From: Cladopsammia gracilis | Lineage: Eukaryota; Cnidaria; Anthozoa; Scleractinia; Dendrophylliidae | Reading direction: 5' to 3' | Assembly (NCBI GenBank): GCA_022457155.1 | Contig: JAJGOT010000205.1 | Location: 641,001 to 705,000, forward strand | Length of the DNA stretch: 64,000 nt | Shown: positions 12,501 through 25,743 of the stretch, piece by piece | Layout: every line of letters begins with the position of its first letter | How positions within the stretch are numbered: position 1 is the stretch's first letter | The notes under the pieces: generated by a model | What the model was told of the DNA's origin: nothing | Databases searched by the model: none | What the model saw: only the letters and a program-made list of their open reading frames with translations | Made by a program: the position numbers and the translations under genes

Positions 12501-15500
12501 TGAATGCCTCTTCTATTATTATGCTTGGTGGCAGAGACCTTATGGCCTGATTATTTTGGCATAGTTCCAGCAATATCAGAATGTCTGACACATAATGGCC
12601 AGTGCATTGGCCATTGCAGCTGTTACAAGGATTCCCCCACAAAAGGCGCAGTTCTGTCCTTTAAAATCCTGCAATATATCATGCTCTAATGCTACCACGG
12701 CTTTGTTGTGTACAAGCGCCAAGATAGAAAACATGAAATTGAGGCAATTTGTTCAAATATGCAGTTTTCAAATTCCCCACCCTTGGGAAGACTTTGATTT
12801 TCAAATTCCCTACTCACCAATCATAGCAATGAGTCAAATTTCTAGGGTATGCCAGGGTATTTGGGTAATGAGATGTTTCTGTCGAAATTTGACAGTTTTC
12901 GCCTGTTTTATAAGAAGGTGGGTCTTAAAAATGTGGGGGTGGATCACCATTCATTATCATGTTCTCCAAATAATGGTTTGAAGCTCTCATAAGCCACCAG
13001 AGCTGGTCATTTATGAGAGTTGTCAATTACAGAATTTTTCTGAGAATTTCAGTAAACAAGATTCACTGAGGGAAGTTGGTTGCTTACAAGCGTGACTGCA
13101 AGAAAAACGTTTAAATAACTGTTGCTAGATTTATTGAATTCAAAACTGTTGGGGTGTGGATGGGAGGGGCTCACATGGCCATGGGGCAAAGAGGGGAAGG
13201 GATGGTAGGATAGTTGTTTCTTTTTTTATTTTAACTTTGTTAATTATATTAAATTTTAGGGTCCAAGCCCATCAAGGAACTAACTGAGAGTGAAAAAGTC
13301 ACAATAAAGACATTATCTGAATTTCCAGAAATATTTAGAGGTCAGAGTTTTAGTAGACTTGAGCTAGAACCCCCACCCCCCCCCACCCCCTTTTTAGTTT
13401 ATAAAGCAGACTCATGAAGCCATGTTTGAGTATTACTTAAAGAGGATTTGCCTAAGAAGATTGGAATCTTCGAATACAATGTATCATCTTTTTATTTGGC
13501 AAGACTTTTACGAATTGGGACTTGTTATCTAGACAACAATATTAAAATTATAATTACTGTATGTGATAAACAAACTTGCAGGGTCATGTAAAAGTAAATT
13601 AAAGGCCAGTATCACCAAAAATGCATTGCGCGCCCAATGCCTTGATAATTGATTTAATGCAGTCAAACATTGCCGATGTATCACGTTACTTTGAAATGCA
13701 TTTCCATCCGCATTTAAAATTAGATTTGAGTTTCTAAAGTAGTGCAAGTAAGTGTATTTGCTATTATACTGTAGTTTTGCTTTTGATCGATATTTTTGAT
13801 CGGTGTTTGGAATCTTATGTTATTTTGATCAATAGACCTTATTCGCTGTCTACGTCATGACACTGTCATGTGATCTCTATTGGGTAAACAAACATTGAAC
13901 TTTCGCAGGAATCTTACGCGGCTCATGGGTTTCTAGTGTGAAATTCTGATCTTGGGCAACTATATTGCATAATATTCATGATGTTTACGTGGGCCATGAT
14001 AAATCTGCCAGTAGTCAAGCGCTTCAGCATGCAACGATTACTTTTGGGGGACCACATTTGCTGGGCTCGGCTAAGTATATTTGACTCCGCAAATCTGTTT
14101 TCAATCTTTGGAGAGAGAGAAAGGAAAGTTTCTGGAAGGTCACTGACAGTGAATTTGCAGAATATCTTGGTAATTTACTAATTTATTATTTACCGCTTTC
14201 TTGGCTAGTGTTGTTTTGATCTGTGTTTGGACAATGAAATTATAAGGTAGCAGTGATGTTGATATCTTCTTCTTCTTCTTCGTCGTCATTTGAACTTTCT
14301 CCCAAATTGAGGCATAGAAATTAACACCTCTTGTGGAAAGCAACATGTATCCATTTAGAAAATAATTGCGTATACACAAAATCCTGCTATATTAATGCTT
14401 CAAAGTTCGAAATCCTGAGTCAACAGTTGACATGCGCGAGATGTATAAGTTCATGGGGCAACCAACAATGTGCAAAGAACCAATCATGGGCGAGCTCGTC
14501 ATTTGAAAACATTTAAACAAACAACCACAAAGCCAAATGGTTGATACTGGGCCTTTAACATGACCCTGAGTGGTCTTAAAGCTGGTTGAAGCATTCAAAT
14601 GTAATCAGATATTGAGCTTTACCCAGTCGCTGAATTATGAAGAGGGAAAAAGAAGAAGGAGGAGGAGGGGGGAGGGGGAGCTACTCAGTGGCAGCTTGTT
14701 GTTAGGTAGGGGATGATTATTCCCTCTCCACTGATTGTGAATTTCCTCAAATGGGAAACCATAACATAAGCAAATTCAGCCGCACCTTTCCCATGGAAAG
14801 CTAATGCACTGATTGGAACATTTCATTACTTTTAACCCAGCCTGTTTGACATTTTGTACATGTAGCGTGAAGCCAAATGCAAAAATATTTTGAGCTTCAT
14901 CAAAAAGGTTAAAGTGTCTGGAGGTTTGCATGAACCTCATGCATGCATGTGCTTGACCTGTGTCTCATGCTACACAATACAATACTTAAGACAAGAATGA
15001 TTTTTTTTTTTCGATCTTCATTATAGGTTTGCCAAAACTAATGTTTTTTGCTACAAAGGCAATTCTCCAGTTTCTCCAGCTCGTTACTGTGCTTCTATGC
15101 TGTGGGTCACAATGCACACATTTCTTAGTACAGGTACCGTGTAATTTAAGGGAACCCAATTAGGAAAAAAGCTCTTTCCTAGAAACAATCCTAAGGAGCC
15201 CAAAGAGCTGAAAGCTCAGAAGTTTGGAGCCCAGTGTGTGAAATGTAAGGTGCCCCAGCCATAAGGTGCCATAAGGTGCCCAGATCAGTTCTTCGTTTTC
15301 CATGGACAGCCCTGTCAGTTTTCAGTCTAATTTTACTTCATTCAGGCTCCTATTCCATTTCCTGTTTGCATCAAACATGTATTTAAGTGCTGCTTACATG
15401 GTGCATGGTACATGCCCAATGCCACCTGGGCATCCATAGAGGTACCGGTACATACACTGTCATTGGTCCTTATCAGCACCACGGAATGCATAAAGGCCTC

Positions 15501-18500
15501 TCAGTTTCTGTAGTCGGTAGATCAGTCTGAGAGTGGGTGATTCAGGTCTTCTGTAGACCTGCCAGGACCCCTATTTGCCAGCTTGTTCAGGGTTTCTGTC
15601 AGACCTTCACAGTTACCATAGCAGCATCAGGACAAAAGCCCCACTGCACTTCACCTCAACATTTCATAAACTATGAAACTTGTCTCAATTCATGGGGCAG
15701 AGTAACTAATAATCCTGTTACTCTAAAAAGGCATGAAGGCTACATACTGTTGCTCATTTCACCAACTCCATTCTTGTTGGCTTTTCAAGATCAAATTTCA
15801 AAGTTTTAAAATAATTTGTATTTTTCTTAACAGAATCCTCCAGCTATACCATCCCTTGCAGCTGCCTGGTTTGTAAGTGTGTTGTGTGGTAGCAAGTTTA
15901 TCATTGATTGGCACAATTATGGCTTTACAATTTTGGCTCTTGGAGTGAAAAATGATGGGCATCCACTGGTGAAGATTGCTAAACGGTATGTTACTAGTCT
16001 AGGGCCGAGCTTAGTCTCCTACAGAGCTGTTATTTGTGTGTGGTGCGTGATAACACAAAATTAATAACGATTGTATACTAGGAGACTAGGTCTTAGCCAG
16101 GAAGAGTGAATTGTTGTTGTTATACATCTTGCCAGTATTAAAGTGGTAACATTTTTTATTTGGAGGTATGAATTCTTCTTTGGAACTATGTCCTCAAGTA
16201 ACTTGTGTGTTACTCAAGCAATGCAGAAGGATTTGTGGGAACAGTGGGGAATTAGGTTAGTTAAATGTCTCTTAATCTCAGTATGATATGTATAACATGT
16301 TCACAGGTACATGTACATGTATAACGATTTGTTAGCTTTACTGCTTTAAAGTAAACAGGATGTACACATAACCACTACTGGTATTTATTTTTAGCAATTT
16401 TGAGGTTTTTTTAATTACCAGTGATGATTGATTAGATTTTACAATTCTTCTTGATCTCTAGACATGCAAAATTAAGTAAAAATTAAAACTAAAAATTACA
16501 TGTACCATTTTGTACTCAGGGCACTGACACTGTATGATAGACCTCCACTACGGTTTCAAGCAATGGATCTTGCTACACAACACAAGGCAAGTCATGGATT
16601 TGACATAAATGAAATTAATAATTCACAAGAGGTTGCACTGTGTTCTAGCTGTGTTTCTTTGTGTTGTTGTTTTCATTTCATTGTTTTGTTTCTTGTTGTT
16701 GCTGTTGGCCTAAATTCTTGATCTAATGCATTACAAGTCTACTGCATTACATGCATGGCTTAATGTTTAAAAAATATAATTTTCAATTTAGGGAATGTTT
16801 TAAATGTTTTATTTCAGCTTTTTGAAAAACTATCAAAAGAATATGAAGTTTTCAATGCAATAGAAAGGTAACAATAATAATTTTCAGCATCATTATTAAT
16901 TAAAAGTGATTTCACCAATGCACATGTATGTTGTGGTTCAAATTTTTCTTTGGTTTGAAAATTTTCAAACCAGTTTAATTTTTATTTTCCTTTGACTCAG
17001 ATTCAATATCATTTCTGAAACAAAGGAAAACAAAAATCAAACTGGTCAAAAAATTTTCAAACCAAAGAAAAATTTGAACCACAACATAATATTATACATG
17101 GGCACTAGAACAAAGTCTATGCAATTGAAATTAAAGTTACACTGGCCTGCTGAAATAACGAAATATTGCCTCCTTAATTTCTATGTTATATCAAACCACC
17201 AAAATATATGATGGGGCTCAAAATTTTCAAACCAGTTTAATTTTTATTTTCCTCTGTCTCGGATTCATTATCGTATTCTGAGACAGGAAAATAAAAATCA
17301 AACTGACAGTTTACAGTTCATCAATTTTGATTTTGTGACAGGCGGTCATGAAATCAAAGTTTCCATTCTGATTGAATTTTGGGAATGTGTTCCCCATTAT
17401 GCCAAACAATATGGTTGAGTTAAAGTGTACCTAACCCATAATTTTTTTATTCGCCTGAATGAATGTGCTTGTTTTCTGGAGTGTATCTGTGAAAAAATTT
17501 TTTGATTTGGTGAAATCCCCGATTTTCTGTGACCTGTTGAATTGGAGGATAATTTGGTTCGGTACCAAGCAACATGGGATCTGGGGCGAGTGCCTGATAT
17601 GACGTAGATTCGGGAACCAAAATTCCCTCAAAGAAAGCATCCTCGAGTACTTTCAGCGGCGAGGCACTGGGCAGGCATAATTTCTTTTTTTGTAAGAGTT
17701 TTGCACGACTAAAGCATGGTATTTACACTTGATTCACGCAATAATGAAGGAAATGGTTCCCGAAAGTACGTCACGTCATGTGACTAGACCCATGCCCCGT
17801 CTAACTTGGTACTGAACCAAACACAGCTCCATTTTGGCACGATTTTGGAAATTTCAACATTTCACAGAAAATCGAGGATTTCACCAAATCCAAAAATTTT
17901 TTCACAGATACACTCCAGAAAACAAGCACATTCATTTAGGCGAATAAAAAAATTAGGGGTTAGGTGCACTTTAATTGTCTACCTTAGTCAACTCGTAATA
18001 AAACAAATACGGAACACAGACATTAATTTGTCTTTGTAGTTAATATTTCTTTGCGTTCATCACTTTTGGCGATTTGTTCTTCCCATTTTAAGAAAATAAA
18101 GTAAGCTTAAAGCAAACTTGCGGCCATTATCATGAAAACACAATACTTTACCCAAGACAGTGTCCCTTTAACAATGTATGTTTCCTATTGCAAGTCCTTT
18201 AGATAACAAGGAAAATGTGGATTCCATGACAGCATTTACACTCCAGCTCAAGAATGGGAGAATTCTTAACAGACCACAAAGATCTGCTCTTTTAGTCAGC
18301 AGTACTAGTTGGACAGGTGAAACCTATTTTATCTTTCCAAATTGATGGTCTGGACACACGGCAAATATTCCAGGGCAGAGTTCTCAATTAAGTAATGCTC
18401 CACATAAGAACTATAGCAAACTTCATTGTTCTGTGGCATTGGCTCTTTACCACATTGAATATCTTTGATTTCAAGAATAGAGGAGGAGCTGATGGTTAAT

Positions 18501-21500
18501 AATTATATTTCATTATCAAAATAAAGAAAATCCATTAAAATCAAATAAATTTTGGGAAATGTTTGTGCTTAACCAATCAGAATAGCGGAAGACAATAGCT
18601 AATAATTTTGCTTCTTTGATGAAGTTCCCCAAATACAATATCTTTTAAAAATTGCATGTTGTGCGATTGGGTCTCAAATTACTTGAAACCTTAAAAAAAT
18701 TAGACAAAATGCACCTTGAACCTTAACTTTTTAGCGGTTTTTGAGTCTAGGCCAACGAGATCACTAGTTGTAACAATGAAAAAAGTTAACATTCCATCAT
18801 GCATTGCCGTTCAGTGCTATCCTTATGCGGATCATTACTAAAACCTATTAAATTGATATTGATTGTAAAAACAGTTGCCATTTTGTGATATGAAATTGAA
18901 GTCTGCCATTCTGTTTTGCAATAATTATTGATCCTTCAATATAATTTAATTTGGCTAAATCATGGGAAAGTTGAGGTTTAACTATTCTAAGATGACTCTG
19001 ATAGATTATGCATTTTCCCACACAATGATGATCTGATTTAATAACAGCCAGTGCGTTGTTTTTCCAACAAATCCTAAAATTATATCCATATCATTTAAGA
19101 ATGGTATCTGAATTTTGAATTTGGATGCCATTGAGCCACAGAACGTCAGACTGTTGAAAAATTACAGTAAATAAAGAGAAGGCATAACAAGGTGGTATTC
19201 ATTTAAACACTTATTGCACAGTTGTAATACTTACTGGTAACACCCCTCACTTAGAACACTGCAGGGGGTTGCAGAGGGCAGGGATATCCATTGGTAGATG
19301 TTGTAAGGGCTTCAGTGTGGTTATGTTTGTTAAAAGGTACAAGCACAGGGGTTTCAATAAAATTGAGAGTTAAGTGGCGATATTGCCCCTTTCCTCCAGG
19401 GGGTCTGGAGGCATGCCCCCCCCCCAGATAATTTTGAAATCTTATTACACTGGTATCTACAATGATTTTGTACAAATCTTATGTTTTGACATGCATTCCC
19501 TTTTATTTTTATAGAAGATGAAGACTTCTCCATTCTTTTGGATGCTTTTGAAGGTAAGAAGTCCGCACTTGAGAAGCTCAAATCAGCTTTAAAATAATGC
19601 CTGAAATAAATTATAACAAATTACAGGGCTGTGCTCTAGCAGTGTCTGGTAGCCACTGACGACTAAGTTTTGTCTTTGGGTGACAAGAAAAAACTTCTGT
19701 TCTTCAGTACTTTCACCTTAACTTCTGGGCACCCTAAATTTAACTGTCGAACTGGCCTTGTCTCCCAATGATAATTCTGAGTTATTGCAAAAACCACAAC
19801 ACCCATCAGATGATTTGTTTTTTTTTTGTATCTGTTATTTAATTTCAAGGAAGAATACCCCTTTCCATTTACTACTTGGGTAACATATTATACTTTTAAT
19901 TTCAACTAATTTTGTGTACATGTATGTGTTTACTTTTTGCTAACAGCTTATGAGAAATTTTTAAGTGAAGATCAAGAAAACCTTCCCTCATTAGTTTGTG
20001 CAATAACTGGTGAGTGCATTATAATTATTTTATTCTCAAAAATAAAACTGCAATAGGTGCTGGGAATGCACAATGAGAGTTGCTTTGTGGAGGTGTTAAT
20101 TAAAACATTTATTATTTGACTGTGATGTCATTTTACCTTATAAGGAAAAGAGACCACCCAAAATATCTGAGCTTATTACACAGTAGATCGTCATATTACA
20201 CCTTAGTGTTCTGGTTTAAAGATACAGTAGCTATAATAAAGGAATTTCAGTCAAAAATAATAAATCTCTTATTCAATGGAATAACAGATAATGCATGCAG
20301 ACATTTTACTGAACATGTATAATATCTGCTCGTATTATCTCTTAAACCACCGAATAGGGGTTATTTATTGCTCAAAGGCAAGTCAGTCACACATAAATTG
20401 TTATATTCTTAAAATAACTGCAGTTCCTTAGTGTTGCTGATGTTGCAATCACCAAATGACATAAAACAAACGAGTCAAAAGACAATGAACAATATCCACA
20501 CCACAACACAATAGCTAACTGGCCCTGGTTGTTCAAAAGATGGATAGCACTATACACCGGTTAAATCACTATCCAGTGAATAACACAATGGATTTGTTAA
20601 TGCTTATCCACTGGTCAGTGATTTATCCGGTGGACAGCGCTATCCACCTTTTGAACAACCTGGGCCTGGTCAACAATAGTATCTACAACACCAAGAAATA
20701 GGTCTAAATAAACATTCCTTTTGTATAAATCCCTCAGGCATCCCCCTTCTGCTTTGTACAAGAGGAGGCATTTTATTCACGTAAATGTGGTATTTGAATT
20801 ATACTTCAAAACATTCGACTCCATGTAACAATGCCAAATACAGGATTTCACAGAAATACTATGAGAAAAACACACACACAAGAAAAACAGGTTTAAGGTC
20901 CTTGTGGCCCCCATAAGCACTTGAAGTCATTCAACCCTGCGCCTTTCTGTTTCACTCCGCCATTTTGGAAGTCATGTTTTCTGCATTTTGCAAAAATGAC
21001 AGAACCTGTAGAGCTAACTGGGTAACTTCCAGCAGATAAAGCACCCTCTGGACTTCCACAGCCACGTTCGGACCCTGATGCTGAAGGTAAGTGGTTTGGT
21101 CAGGTGCTTTGTCCGACCAGAGGTTTATTCAAGCGATTTCATTGGCCGTCCTGAGCAGCTTGTGTGCTAACATAGGAAAGCCTTATGGCTCTATCAACCA
21201 CACTGTAACAACTGCTACAAAGAGGTCTGCTGGTGAGCTTTATGGCCCCGAAGATATGGTGGGAAGGTCCTATGACTCCACTGCTGCATCCGAGCAAACT
21301 AAAGGTTCCCTCTGAAAGGGGGATTGGTGATACTACTGAGCGCAATGATGTGGTAGTTCAGTGAAGCCAGTACAACCAGATGACAGACTTCAGAAGAACT
21401 CACAGCTATTCTAGGTACTACGAGAATTGACCACCCTCAGATTGTAAAAGATTATCCCAAGACGTGTATGTTGTGTTCACACCCCGCCTAGATTCTTGAC

Positions 21501-24500
21501 CATATGGGTGGTTTAACCGGCCACTATGAGTTCAAAGAGGTTCAGGATATGATCCTTGATATCATGGGCCTGCTTGGAACTGCCATGCACATTTATCAGA
21601 AAAGCTGGATGCTCCATCTGCTGTTGTCCAGTTTTCCAAGGAGGATGTTACGTGGTTTCCCCCATCTTGCATGTGGAGGGACATGGAACAATTCGCGACG
21701 GGGATTTTGCCCAGGCCGTTGCCAAAACAGAGGCTGCAATTACCAATTAAAGAGAAGAGGTTATCTTCCACCCCCAATCCAATCTCCAAGCAGCAAGTAA
21801 ACACAGGTATGTCTCTGAATTTGTTAACAATGAACTCTGCAGGCCGGCTGAAGTATTTTCAGACCAATTGGCATCTAATTACAGACAACCATTGTGTGTT
21901 AGATCAGACTATTATGGGTTACAAGATAGAATTTCAAACAGTGCCTCATTAGAAGGCCTGGCCCCACACTTTCATGTCAATGACTCAATTAGAGCTTGTT
22001 CTAGCAGAAGTGGACAAGATGGCACTCCAGGGTGCTATCCACCCAGTAACATCAAACACCTCGGGGGGGGGGGGGGGGGGGGGGGGGGGCTGGGGGGTCA
22101 AGGAGATCTTCAAAAAAAGGGGGATTTCATGGTGAAGCTGGACTTAAGGTTACAGTGTACCTTCGGGGGTGTCTCCAGTATAACAGCTCTAGCGTCTTAA
22201 GATCACACTTAATATACCTAAACCAGATATCAAATTAAAGCTTATAGAGCTGGCTATCTAAATATGGAAACCATTTGGTAATAAAATGAATTGTCGAATT
22301 TTTTACGACGTCTAAATTCGAACGTCCGAATCAGCTTTAAAACGCTATAACTCAAAGCGATTGTTGTATTTTGCTAATTTGATTTGTTCTCGGGTTTTCG
22401 GACACGAAGCGCTAAAAAAACGTGTCGGTGATTTCCCATATTCAATTGCAGTGAAAAGTTACAGAATATTTTCGAAAAAGGGAGAAAAAAAAATTGGAAT
22501 GATCGCACGGAAATGGCTCTTGACGAAAAAGTTTTCGGAAATAAGAAATTCGCCGACACGTTTTTGTTGATTATATGTTAGCCTAGCTTCTGTCCAAATT
22601 TGAAAAAAAAAATCGAACAAATTCCCTTTGAGTTGTAGCTCTTTAAAGTGTCTCCAACAAGCGAAAAATTGACTTCGACAAAACAGCGGTTAAAAAAACA
22701 TATCGCTTCATAAACAAACTCCGCCCACAAAAGTTATACCGTCATTTCTCCGTCAATTTTCACTATTTTTCGATAATTTTTTTGGATGAAAGTTCATTCT
22801 GTAAACTTTATTTTGACGCCAAAAAAAATTCAATAAATTTTCGATCTGAAGGTACACTGTAACCTTAAAAGATGCATACTTCACTGTCCCAGTTTGGAAA
22901 GGGCGTCAAAAGTTCTTAAGGTTCCTCCGGAAGCGAACTCTGCCATTCCGGCCTCTGCCATTCCGGCTAGCCAGTGCCCCCAGAACATTCACCAAAATCA
23001 TGAATGCTGTAGTAGCAAATCTTCAGAAATTAAGGGATTCATCTAATAATATATAGCTCGACAGCCTTCTCATTCAAGCAGACTCAGAACAGACTGCTCG
23101 TCTCCATCTGGCAACTGCCTTAAATCTCCTAGAAAGCTTAGGTTTTGTAATCAACCTAAAAAGTTGACGGGGTTAGTTTCTAGAGAAACTGTGGTGCTGC
23201 GTCGGTGGGGGTGAAGCACAAGAATTTGGTTTTATCGACTGAGTCGATAAGGTAAATTAGCCACCGTAAAAAGATTCGAGAAAGCTGACGTTTCGAGCGC
23301 TAGCCCTTCGTCGGAGCGAATCAAGGGATTGTGGGTAGTGTGTGGTTTTATATAGTAGGAGGAGCTCCGCCATTGGTGGAAATTTTGTGACGTGAAAAAC
23401 AAATGTAAATTAGTTGAATGAAAAGCGTTCGTTAATTCCGTGGGGTTTGAGAGTGCCGATTCGAAAGATGATTTTTTGTTCTAAGTTTTTACGGCTTTCT
23501 GTGTTGCCCTGGTGTAGGGAAACGCCACAGTTGATGTTAACTTGGGAGGGCGTTTGCCACCCACTAACCCACCAACAGCTGGGAGGATGGCTTATCTCAG
23601 GAATAAGTATGAAAAGGGTGGCTTTACTCTCCAACCTAGAGACCAGCTTGCAGCAGCACGGAGGAACAGCACCTCTGATCAATTTGCTTCTGCATGGTGC
23701 TAGTGGGCTGGCTGGTGTACTGAGAGAAAAGTCAATCCTGTTTCAGCATCTTTGAGTCACATTATTAATTTCCTAAAACCCTAAATGCTTATAGATCAGC
23801 AATTTCAATGACACACCCAGTCATTGACCCTGCAGGTAGGGAAGCACCTTGTGATTTGTCAGTTACTGAAAGGTATTTTCAATTCAAGACCCCCTCAACC
23901 TAGGTACTCCTTTACCTGGGATGTTTCTGTAGTTGTTGAGCACATCAGATCTCTTGATCCTAATGGAAGCTTGTCTGTCAAAGTTCTGTCTCAAAAGCTT
24001 GCTATGCTGCTGGCCTTAACTTCTGCCGATAGACCTTTCTATCTAAAGGGAGTTGTGTTTAATAAACCTCCCTTCCCTAACTAAACCTATTAGGACAGGC
24101 AAGAATTTGAAGCAATCTTTTGCCAGTTTTCCTGAGGACAAGAACCTGTGTGTGGTGGAGTGCCTTCGGGAGTATGAAACTCACATCATAGCTATGAAAC
24201 CTAATACAGCTGGTTGGGAAAATAAGCTCTTCCTGTCTGTAGTTGAACCTCACAAGCCAGTTTCTGCTAGCACTGTACCTCAATAAGTAAGGAGTTTGCT
24301 ACAGGCAGCTGGTATTGACACAAGGCTTCTCAATTCAAGCATCATTCAGTGTGTGGAGCCTCTGCCTCAGCTGCTGCCAGGGTTGGCGTGGCCTTTTCTG
24401 CCTATTCTGAGGACGTCACAAAATCCTGGCTGTGACCACCCTCAGTGCCATTCATTGTTCATGGGTGGGGTGGGGTGGGGGAGAGGAGATCAACAATGGA

Positions 24501-24594
24501 CTGATAGCGGCTGCCAGAGGCACCTTCATAAGCTGACGTTCGATCTCATTCTCATAAGTGAATGTAAAAGCGACATGTGCACTATATAAGTTTC

Positions 24595-24628
<34 letters not shown>

Positions 24629-24632
24629 TTTA

Positions 24633-24663
<31 letters not shown>

Positions 24664-25013
24664 ATATTATTATTAATTATTATAAGCAATGGTTTGCTGG
24701 TCTTCTGACACAACGTTCAGATGTTTCTATTATAAACCTGTGCTAGTAGGACAGTTCTAGCTAGTGCTAAGTACTAAATTTATGTCTTTGAACATGCATT
24801 GTTACATGGAGTCAAATGTTTTGAATTATAATCCCAGATTATACAAGGGACCATAGGTCCTGTAGTATAAGATAGATTACAGTAAACACCCGCTTATAAG
24901 AACCTAGTGGATTAAGAACCCACAGGCTGAAATTTGGAAATGAGACCCCCATTATATAAGAACCCATTCAGCCTGACATTTGAAATAGGTTCTTATTTGT
25001 AAGGTCAGTCCAA

Positions 25014-25046
<33 letters not shown>

Positions 25047-25690
25047 ACAGATTTTTTTAAAACTTGCCATGCAGTAAGGTGAAGATCAACTATTGCCAAA
25101 ATGACCAAAAAAATGGGGGGGTCACCGTGCTCGTTTTCGAGATAAGGCGCATTGAAGACAATGCGTTTTAAGAAGCTTTCGTTATTTAAAGACGATCTTA
25201 GCTTACAACTATTAGCAATAAAAGAAGCTACTTTAGTGAAATTTAGATCAGGTATACGTACTCAATTCAACACAACTAAGTGTATTACGTAAACTTTTGC
25301 ATCTGTTGTCGTTCCTTGAGGTAGAATAGGCCTTGAAAAAGAAAACATATTAGTCTTGCCCGTCCACATTCGAAGAAATGCTTTGGTCGCACGAGAGCAG
25401 AAAAGGCGAAATATTTGTAACTTCTCACGTACAGATTTTTTTTGTTAAAATGGAGAAAATTAGGAAAGGAAGTGATCTTCGGAAAGAAAAATAGGGGTCA
25501 CCGGGCATCCAAGAGAGTAAAATCGCTGCGAAGTTCTCAGTGACCATCTATTCGCACTGTCACGTCATTGCGTGACATTTCCGAGAAGACCTGGATCCAC
25601 AGCTATCCCATAATACTATACGCTCTTTACGTTCCATTCTATAAAGTTGAAAAAAGTTTGCGTTGGGCACGTTCTTGTTAACAGTACGTT

Positions 25691-25743
<53 letters not shown>

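Larger units (their letters stand above)
20950..24560 (+). mobile_element. Decayed DIRS-like retrotransposon, two insertions inside
   Basis: In pieces across frames, the plus strand encodes recognisable parts of a tyrosine-recombinase retrotransposon in order. [17 protein letters not shown] lies near 21840. The RT region has a motif split by an insertion, then [14 protein letters not shown] and [13 protein letters not shown] near 22890-23005, and [19 protein letters not shown] near 23105. An RNase H-like patch (about 23550-23720) follows. A recombinase-like region holds [20 protein letters not shown] (about 23870) and [16 protein letters not shown] (about 23990), with HKPVSASTV and [15 protein letters not shown] after it. 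Stops and frameshifts are frequent, so it is dead. Interrupted at 22148-22864 and about 23166-23545. Family identity is from memory of DIRS/Ngaro proteins; ends are approximate. Confidence 0.75.

Noticed and set aside
18175..18202. Acceptor TTTAG at 18202 for ALG1 exon 8
   Set aside because: It would join to an immediate in-frame TAA; the upstream GCAAG acceptor keeps the frame and conserved sequence.
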